DNA of 18,585 nt, taken from positions 1 to 18,585 of the forward strand of contig JAFTHJ010000053.1 of NCBI GenBank assembly GCA_017457465.1, given 5' to 3'. Both the position numbers and the translations under genes were made by a program. The stretch comes from Clostridia bacterium (GTDB taxonomy: Bacteria; Bacillota; Clostridia; Oscillospirales; CAG-272). Below, piece by piece: positions 12,944 through 18,585 of the stretch (positions are counted from its first letter, which is position 1; every line of letters starts with the position of its first letter). The notes beneath the pieces were generated by a model, which searched no databases, was not told the origin of the DNA, and saw only the letters and a program-made list of their open reading frames with translations.

Positions 12944-14242
12944 TCAGTCGGAAAGCTGCATTACGAAAGAGAGGACACGCGCGGTCTCGCCTCTGGTAAG
13001 CTCGGAATTAGCCGAGATATTTCCGCCCTCCGAAGAAAGTATTCCCATATAATTCAGAGAACATACCGCGGCTTCGGCAAATGCGGGGATATCCTCGTGG
13101 TCATTTAAGGTGGGGGTAACGGTCGGTGTTGCCGCGTCTATCATATTGCAGACTATCACAGCCGCCTCGGCGCGTGTTATGGCATCGTTCGGAAGAAAGC
13201 AGAGCTTACCGTCCTCATATGTTCCCTTTATGTATCCGAGACGGTATGCCGCGGACACGTATCCCTTCATATATCCCGCAATATCCGAGTCATCGGCAAA
13301 TACCGTCTCGGTTGCGTCGGCAACCTCGGTAATTCCTATCGAATTCATTGCCATCACAAGGAACTCGGCACGGCTGACGGTCTGCTCGGGATAAAAATAT
13401 GTCTTATCGCCTATCTGTGTTCCGCTCATTATCCCCTGCTCGGTCATAGTGAGCGCCGCGTTGTAATTCGGGGAATCCTTCATATCGGCGTACACCACAG
13501 AGGTCGTGGGCTTGTTGACCGTGAGGTTTACAGTCTTGGAAGCGCTGTAATTTCCGTATTTGTCACGCGCGACATAGCTGAAGGAATCCTTACCCGTGTA
13601 GCCCTCGCTCGGTGTGTAGGTGTAGCTTCCCGATGCCTTGTCGGTGAGTATCAGTATTCCCTCCTCGGGGTAGGAAACAACCTCTATGGTTATCTCGTCA
13701 CCGTCGGGGTCATACGCGGGGAGAGTGCCGTAGAGCGTGATGTTTTTGTGTGTGCTTACATCAAGCGTGGTCTCCGTGGCACCCGAGAGAGTCGGAGCGT
13801 GGTTTACACCGTCAAGCAGATAAAGATTGCACCTTATCTCATATGCCGAATCGCCAAGTCTGAACTTGAAATACGACATAGTCGATGTATCAGACCTCGC
13901 GCTATAGCTCATAAGTCCGATGTTCGAGCCCCTGACGGTCTGCCCCTCATTTATCACGGTAGAGCCAACCAGAAGCTCACCGTCAGCGGTGGGCGGAACC
14001 TCGGTAACGGTTATCTCACTGACACCCGAAATATTCATCGCTCTCGCAAAGTCGTCTGCCTCAAAGCTTATCCTGTTACCCTTGATACCAGCCATAGCCA
14101 TACTGTTCTCCTCCGCGAGAACGTAAAGCCCGTGCGAGAGCGGCAACGCCTCATCCCCCGCCGACGCGGCTACGGACGCGACAGAGACAGCCGCGATAAA
14201 GGCAAACAGAAAACAAAATGAAAACAGTATATTTTTTCTCAT
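12944..14242 (-). CDS. Exported SLH-domain protein with a cadherin/Big-like domain
   Basis: This is a 432-residue secreted cell-wall protein. Residues 1-28 are a signal peptide ending ASVAASA. Residues 30-145 are unassigned. Residues 148-243 form one immunoglobulin/cadherin-like domain (APTLSG...AYDPDGDEITIEV...GSYTYTPSEGYTGKDSFSYVARD), the fold often listed as Big_9 or VCBS-like. Three S-layer homology repeats follow at about 250-302, 315-367 and 380-430, with the signature F/A-x-PEQTVSRAEF, LPNDAITRAEA and SELTRGETA. SLH triplets bind pyruvylated secondary cell-wall polymers, so the protein is probably displayed non-covalently on the wall. The frame could start at ATG 14248, but GGAGG (14251-14255) is 8 bases from ATG 14242 and only 2 from the other. 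It is divergent from the SLOG gene; no convincing promoter was found for it. Confidence 0.92.
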   Translation of the reverse strand: MRKNILFSFCFLFAFIAAVSVASVAASAGDEALPLSHGLYVLAEENSMAMAGIKGNRISFEADDFARAMNISGVSEITVTEVPPTADGELLVGSTVINEGQTVRGSNIGLMSYSARSDTSTMSYFKFRLGDSAYEIRCNLYLLDGVNHAPTLSGATETTLDVSTHKNITLYGTLPAYDPDGDEITIEVVSYPEEGILILTDKASGSYTYTPSEGYTGKDSFSYVARDKYGNYSASKTVNLTVNKPTTSVVYADMKDSPNYNAALTMTEQGIMSGTQIGDKTYFYPEQTVSRAEFLVMAMNSIGITEVADATETVFADDSDIAGYMKGYVSAAYRLGYIKGTYEDGKLCFLPNDAITRAEAAVIVCNMIDAATPTVTPTLNDHEDIPAFAEAAVCSLNYMGILSSEGGNISANSELTRGETARVLSFVMQLSD

Positions 14243-14353
14243 TTCCATATCCTCCGTAAAATTATTTTCTCATAACAAGTCTATAATGGCATTTCTTCTT
14301 TTATGCTTTTTGAACAAGCCCAAAAAAATATTTTTTGATATCCTCTTTTTCTA

Positions 14354-14382
14354 TTCCATTTTCTGACCTTTTGGTGTATAAT
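14354..14382 (+). promoter_or_regulatory. Probable promoter of the SLOG/DUF1273 gene
   Basis: A perfect TATAAT (14377-14382) is preceded at 17 bases by a poor -35, TTCCAT (14354-14359). Transcription would start near 14389, well after the upstream start codon of the longest frame, which supports ATG 14413 as the real start. Confidence 0.5.
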
Positions 14383-14412
14383 GAATATACCCTCAAAGAA
14401 AGGACAGAAAAA

Positions 14413-14886
14413 ATGATTTGTTGCTTCACGGGACACAGAAAAATACCCGATAACCATATAATGAGACTCCCAGAGCTTCTCGATGCCGAGCTTGAAAGAC
14501 TTATCGTCGGCGGAGTCACGGTTTTCAGAGGCGGAGGGGCTCTCGGATTTGACACCCTCGCCGAGCTGAAGGCGCTTGAGAAAAGAAACAAATACGGCTT
14601 TATACGCCTCGAGCTTATACTCCCCTGCCGCGACCAGACGAAGGGCTGGAGTGCGCGTAACAAGGAGATATTCGATTACATTTCGAAAATGGCGGACAAG
14701 GTCGAATATGTTACCGACACATATACTCGAACCTGTATGCACGAGCGCAACCGCCGACTCGTAAGCGGAAGCGACTTCTGCGTTGCCTATTGCGACTCGG
14801 ATACAGGCGGCACGGCGTATACCTGCAATTACGCGAAAAAGCAGGGTGTAGAGGTAATAAATCTTGCGGAGCGACTGGAAGAGTAA
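14413..14886 (+). CDS. SLOG family (DUF1273/YpsA-like) protein
   Basis: This is a 157-residue cytoplasmic Rossmann-like protein. The family marks are CFTGHRK (4-10), FRGGGALGFDTLAELKAL (38-55), ILPCRDQTKGW (69-79) and DFCVAYCDSDTGGTAYTCNYA (121-141); the glycine-rich loops would bind a nucleotide or nucleotide-derived ligand. The SLOG superfamily includes YpsA of Bacillus, linked to cell division, and ligand sensors in phage and plasmid conflict systems; this lone gene with its own promoter and terminator looks like a housekeeping form. The longer frame from TTG 14335 precedes the promoter. AAAGAAAGGA (14396-14405) serves ATG 14413. The ligand and role are unknown. Confidence 0.85.
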   Translation: MICCFTGHRKIPDNHIMRLPELLDAELERLIVGGVTVFRGGGALGFDTLAELKALEKRNKYGFIRLELILPCRDQTKGWSARNKEIFDYISKMADKVEYVTDTYTRTCMHERNRRLVSGSDFCVAYCDSDTGGTAYTCNYAKKQGVEVINLAERLEE

Positions 14887-14896
14887 GCAAAAATAT

Positions 14897-14940
14897 GGGA
14901 AGAAAATTTCAGGTAAATTTTCTTCCCTTTTACTTTTTAT
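14897..14940 (+). terminator. Rho-independent terminator of the SLOG gene
   Basis: GGGAAGAAAATTT (14897-14909) and AAATTTTCTTCCC (14915-14927) form a perfect 13-bp stem with loop CAGGT, followed by TTTTACTTTTTAT. It isolates the SLOG gene from the GntR operon promoter 10 bases further on. Confidence 0.92.
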
Positions 14941-14950
14941 ATAAAAGATA

Positions 14951-14979
14951 TTGACAAATTCGGATATGTGTTGTATCAT
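14951..14979 (+). promoter_or_regulatory. Sigma-A promoter of the GntR-ABC operon
   Basis: A perfect TTGACA (14951-14956), 17 bases, and TATCAT (14974-14979, one mismatch). Transcription would start near 14986, inside the operator, leaving a leader of about 29 bases. Confidence 0.88.
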
Positions 14980-14999
14980 TGTATTAGTACAATGATACA
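14972..14999 (+). promoter_or_regulatory. GntR (YtrA-type) operator palindrome
   Basis: TGTATCATTGTA (14972-14983) and TACAATGATACA (14988-14999) are perfect 12-base inverted repeats separated by TTAG. The site covers the whole -10 box and the predicted start point, the classic position for repression. The adjacent gene encodes a GntR regulator, so autorepression that also controls the ABC transporter is the natural reading. Confidence 0.82.
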
Positions 15000-15014
15000 T
15001 AGAGGAGGGATATA

Positions 15015-15377
15015 ATGGCGTGGCAATTCAACAACACCGAGCCTGTTTTTCTGCAGATAGCAAACAAACTGCGCACAGATATTCTCAACGGAAAATACAG
15101 TCCCGATGAACAGATACCATCTGTTCGACAGCTTGCGTTTGACGCCTCTGTCAATCCGAACACAATGCAAAAGGCGCTTACCTTTCTTGAGGAAGAGGGG
15201 CTTCTCTATACCCGAGGCACGGTCGGCAGATTCGTTACCTCTGACTCATCCGTAATCGACAACGCGAGAGAACGCGTCAAGCGAAGTACGGTACGCACTT
15301 GGCTTACATCCGCCAAAGCGCTCGGCATATCAACGCAAGAGCTTATAAACTACATCAAAGAGGAGGACACATTATGA
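15015..15377 (+). CDS. GntR family transcriptional regulator, YtrA subfamily
   Basis: This is a 120-residue repressor of the short YtrA type: a winged helix-turn-helix (about 11-75; EPVFLQIANKLRTDILNGKY, IPSVRQLAFDASVNPNTMQKAL, GLLYTRGTVGRFV) followed by a roughly 45-residue helical tail instead of a large ligand domain. YtrA proteins usually repress an ABC transporter operon they head and respond to cell-envelope stress such as antibiotics. GGAGG lies 6 bases before the ATG. The stop codon overlaps the ATPase start in ATGA, so the two are translationally coupled. The perfect palindrome at 14972-14999 on its own promoter is its likely binding site. The inducer is unknown. Confidence 0.94.
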   Translation: MAWQFNNTEPVFLQIANKLRTDILNGKYSPDEQIPSVRQLAFDASVNPNTMQKALTFLEEEGLLYTRGTVGRFVTSDSSVIDNARERVKRSTVRTWLTSAKALGISTQELINYIKEEDTL

Positions 15378-16081
15378 ACACGCCTGTTTTAAACTGTAAT
15401 AATCTTTGTAAAAGCTACAAGCGAGGCTACCCCGTTCTGCAAGATTTCAACTGTTCTCTGCCGAAAGGAAAAATAATCGGTCTTCTCGGTCCTAACGGCT
15501 GCGGAAAGTCGACTCTGATGAAGCTTGTTTGCGGTATTCTTGTGCCCGACAGCGGAGAAATACACATTGACGGAGAGGCTCGGAACGAGGAAAGCAACGC
15601 CCTTATATCCTACCTCCCCGAAAGAACATATTTCAACACGTGGATGAAGGTCGATGAGCTTATCAAATATTTCTCCGAATTTTATTCGGATTTCGACGAA
15701 GCTCTGGCGAGAAATATGCTAAAGGAGCTTGGAATAGACAGCACGGCTAAACTCAAAACTCTCTCAAAGGGAACAAAGGAAAAGGTTCAACTCATTATGG
15801 TAATGGCTCGGCGCGCCAAGCTTTATCTGCTCGATGAACCGATAGCGGGTGTGGACCCTGCCGCCCGAGATTACATTTTGAGAACGATTATCGGGAACTA
15901 CAATCCCGAAGCCACCGTCGTTATAACCACTCACCTTATATCCGATATTGAGCCCGTTCTTGACGAATTCATCTTTATGGGCTTTAGAGGACGGATACTT
16001 ATGTCGGGCGTTGCCGATGACGTCAGAACTCAATACGGCAAATCTCTCGACGAGCTTTTCAGGGAGGTGTTCAGATGCTGA
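15374..16081 (+). CDS. ABC transporter ATP-binding protein (YtrB-like)
   Basis: This 235-residue ATPase energises the membrane protein encoded next. The order of motifs is complete: Walker A GPNGCGKS (39-46), a Q-loop region with E83 in place of the usual glutamine (SYLPERTYF), signature LSKGTKEK (130-137, a divergent form of LSGGQ), Walker B LYLLDEP (150-156), D-loop GVDPAAR and the switch H187. The substituted Q-loop and signature are usual in the YtrB/EcsA-like group found with YtrA regulators. The longest frame begins at 15299 inside the GntR gene, but the AGAGGAGG site at 15359-15366 and the ATGA overlap fix the start at 15374. It overlaps the permease gene by 7 bases. The substrate is not predictable; export or envelope defence is the usual role of this operon type. 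Confidence 0.94.
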   Translation: MNTPVLNCNNLCKSYKRGYPVLQDFNCSLPKGKIIGLLGPNGCGKSTLMKLVCGILVPDSGEIHIDGEARNEESNALISYLPERTYFNTWMKVDELIKYFSEFYSDFDEALARNMLKELGIDSTAKLKTLSKGTKEKVQLIMVMARRAKLYLLDEPIAGVDPAARDYILRTIIGNYNPEATVVITTHLISDIEPVLDEFIFMGFRGRILMSGVADDVRTQYGKSLDELFREVFRC

Positions 16082-16935
16082 AAAAATTATTGAAATACGA
16101 TTTAATGTCGGTCTGGCGTATCTGGTGGATACAGGCGCTGACCGTGCTCGGTCTTTCAGTCCTTGGCGCGATTTCCCTGCGAATAATTATAAGCGAGACC
16201 TTGGGTGATACTATGTTCGGTATCTTCTATGTGTTCGCGGGGCTATTCATTATTTTGAGCTTTATCGGTATCGCGGGTTCGATGATTGCAAATTCCCTTC
16301 TTATATACGTAAGATTTTATAAGCACTTTTTCACCGACGAGGGATATCTCACATTCACTCTCCCCGTAAGCCGCAAAAAGCTCCTGCTTTCAAAATCGCT
16401 CAACGCGCTTATATGGACCGCGTGTGAGGTTATCCTCATAACTATCTCGGTAGGAATCTTCCTGTTGATATCTCCCCCTATGGAAAAGGGCGGATTCCTG
16501 ATAAATACCATAATTTACAAAGAGCTGTTCTCCGCTCTGGCTATGGCGTGGCAGAATATAGGCGCATGGCTGATAGTATACGTTATAGAGGTCTTGATAA
16601 TTCTTCTCTGCTACTACATACTTTCAATGAGCATAGTATATTGCTGCATCACCATAGGCGCGATTATCGCCAAAAAGAACAAGCTTTTCGCCGCAATAGG
16701 AATATATTATCTGACGAACGCCGTTATTTCCTTCGTGGCGCAACTCCTCTTGTTCCTTGGAATAGCCGCTCTGTCGGGTGGATTGATAATTATACTCGAG
16801 AACGCTTCTCCGTTTGCAAATCACTGCGTCGCGGCAATGCTTCTTCTGATAGGCTGCGCGGCAATGGCTCTGTTTGCGGCTCTTGCATACTTTATAACGC
16901 TTGATATGCTTGAACGTAAGCTGAATCTTTCGTAA
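16075..16935 (+). CDS. ABC-2-type transporter permease
   Basis: This is a 286-residue integral membrane protein with about six hydrophobic segments (near 18-38, 48-72, 108-131, 160-190, 200-232 and 245-275). The cytoplasmic stretch FFTDEGYLTFTLPVSRKKLLLSKSL, read in part at 84-107, is typical of the small clostridial ABC-2 permeases partnered with YtrB-like ATPases. Its ATG overlaps the ATPase stop region by 7 bases and is served by AGGGAGGTG (16061-16069), so the two proteins are co-produced, probably as a heteromeric or homodimeric exporter. Eleven bases separate it from the next gene. The transported compound is unknown. Confidence 0.9.
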   Translation: MLKKLLKYDLMSVWRIWWIQALTVLGLSVLGAISLRIIISETLGDTMFGIFYVFAGLFIILSFIGIAGSMIANSLLIYVRFYKHFFTDEGYLTFTLPVSRKKLLLSKSLNALIWTACEVILITISVGIFLLISPPMEKGGFLINTIIYKELFSALAMAWQNIGAWLIVYVIEVLIILLCYYILSMSIVYCCITIGAIIAKKNKLFAAIGIYYLTNAVISFVAQLLLFLGIAALSGGLIIILENASPFANHCVAAMLLLIGCAAMALFAALAYFITLDMLERKLNLS

Positions 16936-16946
16936 GGAGGGCATAT

Positions 16947-17921
16947 ATGAAAACTAATTTCATTAAAAAATTATTTTTAATTCTGCTTTGCGTTGCCCTT
17001 CTGTCTCCGTCGGTAATATTTGCAACATTTGCGGAGGACGGTCAATCAGATGACACCGAATATGTCGATTGGACACTAAACGAGAACGGAGCTGTGCTTT
17101 CAAACGAGCATAAAACCTATAATCGCTATAATGTACTGGGCGTTTCGGTCAAAGCTAAAGAGATATACAGATACAAAAATTCGGTTGAAGAGAGCTACGC
17201 GATACAAGCCCCCTCGGCTGACTCCGAGTTCGTATGGTTCAGCGACTACACTATATACGCAACCGATGCGGGACGGATATATCTTGACGCTTTTCTGAAA
17301 GAGGAGAATGTTAAATATCGGCTTTCGGACGAGTCCGAAAAATACGCCGCCATAACACAACAGACGCTGAAATCTCTGGACGCGCTTGAGGCTCTTGGAG
17401 AAGCCGAAACGCGTACAGTGGAGGTTCGTGAGCTTTTACCGCTCACAAAATATGACATAACTGTTCACGACCAGACCGAATCCCTTGCATTCACACACGG
17501 CGCGGTATATGAGCTTGATGACGGAAGCCTCTATTATATAAACTACACTCTGCTTGGAAATCAATATTTTGATGCCTACGGAAGCTTTTCCTACCGAAAC
17601 GGAACGGTAACACTTACAAAGCTTGATTCCGAGCTTTCCGAGGTCATACTCAACGCGGCGGCGGAAGCCGAATACATAGAAACAAATTATACATATGAGG
17701 AGAATAATACCGACACCTCCGAAACATTCACTCTCGCGATGTTCTGGATAATCTTCATACTGTTAGGTTTGATATTGCCCATTCCTTTCCTTGTACTGGG
17801 ACTTATACTGCCCCATTCAAAGAAACTCAAACGCCCGAAGCATTGGTACGTCATCGCCGCTATCGCGGGAGCGTGGATGCTATTCGCCGCAATACTGACC
17901 GTGATATTAATAATCATATAA
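16947..17921 (+). CDS. Unrecognised exported membrane protein of the GntR-ABC operon
   Basis: This 324-residue protein has a signal peptide (1-29, ending IFATFA), an extracytoplasmic region of about 230 residues rich in Tyr, Glu and Thr, and two C-terminal membrane segments (about 262-290 and 299-324) joined by a short basic loop (HSKKLKRPKHW). No domain is recognised in the outer region, which reads as beta-rich (YNRYNVLGVSVKAKEIYRY; GSLYYINYTLLGNQYFDAYG). AAGGAGG lies 6-7 bases before the ATG, and the gene sits 11 bases after the permease, before the operon terminator, so it is co-expressed with the transporter. It could be an accessory subunit, a substrate receptor or a sensor for the transporter. 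It holds no lipobox. Expression as part of the operon is well supported; function is unknown. Confidence 0.82.
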   Translation: MKTNFIKKLFLILLCVALLSPSVIFATFAEDGQSDDTEYVDWTLNENGAVLSNEHKTYNRYNVLGVSVKAKEIYRYKNSVEESYAIQAPSADSEFVWFSDYTIYATDAGRIYLDAFLKEENVKYRLSDESEKYAAITQQTLKSLDALEALGEAETRTVEVRELLPLTKYDITVHDQTESLAFTHGAVYELDDGSLYYINYTLLGNQYFDAYGSFSYRNGTVTLTKLDSELSEVILNAAAEAEYIETNYTYEENNTDTSETFTLAMFWIIFILLGLILPIPFLVLGLILPHSKKLKRPKHWYVIAAIAGAWMLFAAILTVILIII

Positions 17922-17928
17922 AAGAAAA

Positions 17929-17964
17929 GTTGGCTCACGTTTTCGTGAGCCAACACTTTTTTGT
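17929..17964. terminator. Bidirectional terminator of the GntR-ABC operon and the glycosyltransferase
   Basis: GTTGGCTCACG (17929-17939) and CGTGAGCCAAC (17944-17954) form a perfect 11-bp stem with a TTTT loop. The plus side continues ACTTTTTTGTTTG; the minus side continues TTTTCTTTTATA. Both converging transcripts can end here. Confidence 0.93.
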
Positions 17965-17968
17965 TTGT

Positions 17969-18508
17969 TTATTTCGCGTTTGACCTCGCCTTTGCCCTGA
18001 CTCTCTTTTTGATTCTGCGAAGGTCGGAGAGCATACGGAAGGTATCCTTAAGTACGCTTATCTTCGATTCTCTGTGATTAATCACCTTAACGGGCATCTC
18101 GCTTATCTTATAACCAAGCTCACCCGCCCAGAGTATTGCCTCGAAATCAAAGGCAAAGCCGTCAACCTCAAGGCGGCTGAATATATCCTTTGCCGCCGCA
18201 CGGCAAAACGCCTTACAGCCGCACTGGGAGTCGGTAAGCTTGAATCCGCCCACAAAGCAAAGCACCTTTATGTATGCCTTTGACATAAGCTTCCTCAAAA
18301 ACGTATATCCCTCGTATCCGTCACGGCTCAAGTTTCTCGAGCCTGTAACTATCTGTGTCTCGGGTACCGACTCAAATATATCGTAAACTCTGCCTATGAC
18401 CTCGGTGCCGTAAGCCAGGTCGGCATCGGTGAACATTATAATGTCTCCGTCAGCCTCAAGCATAGCGTGTCTTACCGCCGCTCCCTTTCCTCTGTTTGCG
18501 CCGTATAC
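17969..18508 (-). CDS. Glycosyltransferase family 2 (polyprenol-phosphate type), C-terminal part
   Basis: This is about 180 residues of a GT2 enzyme related to dolichyl/polyprenyl-phosphate sugar transferases, which load a lipid carrier with a sugar at the inner membrane face. The frame reads YGANRGKGAAVRHAM, then IMFTDADLAYG (the nucleotide-sugar/metal DxD-type motif), VTGSRNLSR, DSQCGCKAF and FDFEAI, all in family order, and ends with a very basic tail (RRIKKRVRAKARSNAK). The N-terminal nucleotide-binding strand and the true start are missing: in frame, a TAA stands at 18509-18511, immediately upstream of the conserved YGANRGKG. The neighbouring frame is open to the window edge, so a one-base insertion near 18506 or an error at a contig end is likely. 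The first in-frame ATG, at 18463, would lose the conserved NRGKG motif. Confidence 0.85.
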   Translation of the reverse strand, partial: VYGANRGKGAAVRHAMLEADGDIIMFTDADLAYGTEVIGRVYDIFESVPETQIVTGSRNLSRDGYEGYTFLRKLMSKAYIKVLCFVGGFKLTDSQCGCKAFCRAAAKDIFSRLEVDGFAFDFEAILWAGELGYKISEMPVKVINHRESKISVLKDTFRMLSDLRRIKKRVRAKARSNAK

Positions 18509-18585
18509 TTACAAGAGACTTCAGTAAGACCTCGGCAGGGACTTCATCGTTAAGCGATTCGTATTCCGGCTGACGGTCCGGATAG
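18507..18585 (-). other. Open frame at the window edge, possibly the displaced upstream part of the glycosyltransferase
   Basis: From the right edge the minus strand reads, in one frame without stops, YPDRQPEYESLNDEV and then PAEVLLKSLVS, reaching AGT at 18509-18507. Dropping the single base at 18506 would fuse it directly to YGANRGKG of the glycosyltransferase. The residues are not recognisably glycosyltransferase N-terminus, so it may be unrelated sequence joined here. Confidence 0.3.

Overview
The window looks like a chromosomal segment from an anaerobic, low-to-mid GC Firmicute, most likely an uncultured gut clostridium of the Oscillospiraceae or a related order. The support is indirect: Firmicute-type Shine-Dalgarno sites and sigma-A promoters (TTGnnn-N17-TATAAT), mini-RNase III, a YmdB-type phosphoesterase, a SpoIIQ-like M23 protein, an oxygen-sensitive glycyl radical enzyme, S-layer homology (SLH) repeats and a YtrA-type GntR/ABC operon. 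The window ends inside a gene. No tRNA, rRNA, CRISPR array, transposase or phage module was seen.

Layout. (1) 1-1463 (+): a Gfo/Idh/MocA oxidoreductase behind a duplicated promoter-like segment, then a 31-residue Cys-rich hydrophobic peptide and a terminator. (2) 1467-5109 (-): a four-gene run, ymdB > mrnC > cyclophilin > BspA-like leucine-rich-repeat surface protein, starting from a clear promoter. The LRR gene lies between two exact 33-bp copies of the cyclophilin gene's 3' end, and the distal copy belongs to a decayed cyclophilin-like remnant. (3) 5167-6157 (+): a SpoIIQ-like M23 protein, followed by a hairpin-rich intergenic element and a strong terminator. (4) 6217-9428: a glycyl radical enzyme (-) and an AraC regulator (+), divergent from one palindromic 32-bp region in which both promoters overlap completely. 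No activating enzyme is in the window. (5) 9391-14242 (-): an SLH surface protein, then rluA-type pseudouridine synthase > DUF3810 membrane metalloprotease > murA. (6) 14354-14940 (+): a SLOG/DUF1273 protein. (7) 14951-17964 (+): a tightly coupled GntR > ABC ATPase > permease > membrane protein operon whose promoter carries a perfect 12-bp-arm operator. (8) 17969-18585 (-): the C-terminal part of a family 2 glycosyltransferase, out of frame with the sequence at the window edge.

Several genes have better-supported starts than the longest open frame: ymdB, araC (TTG), murA, DUF3810, rluA (TTG), the SLH protein, SLOG and the ABC ATPase. The strongest candidates for something new are the orphan glycyl radical enzyme/AraC pair with its symmetric promoter, the LRR gene flanked by host-gene repeats, and the fourth, unrecognised gene of the GntR-ABC operon.
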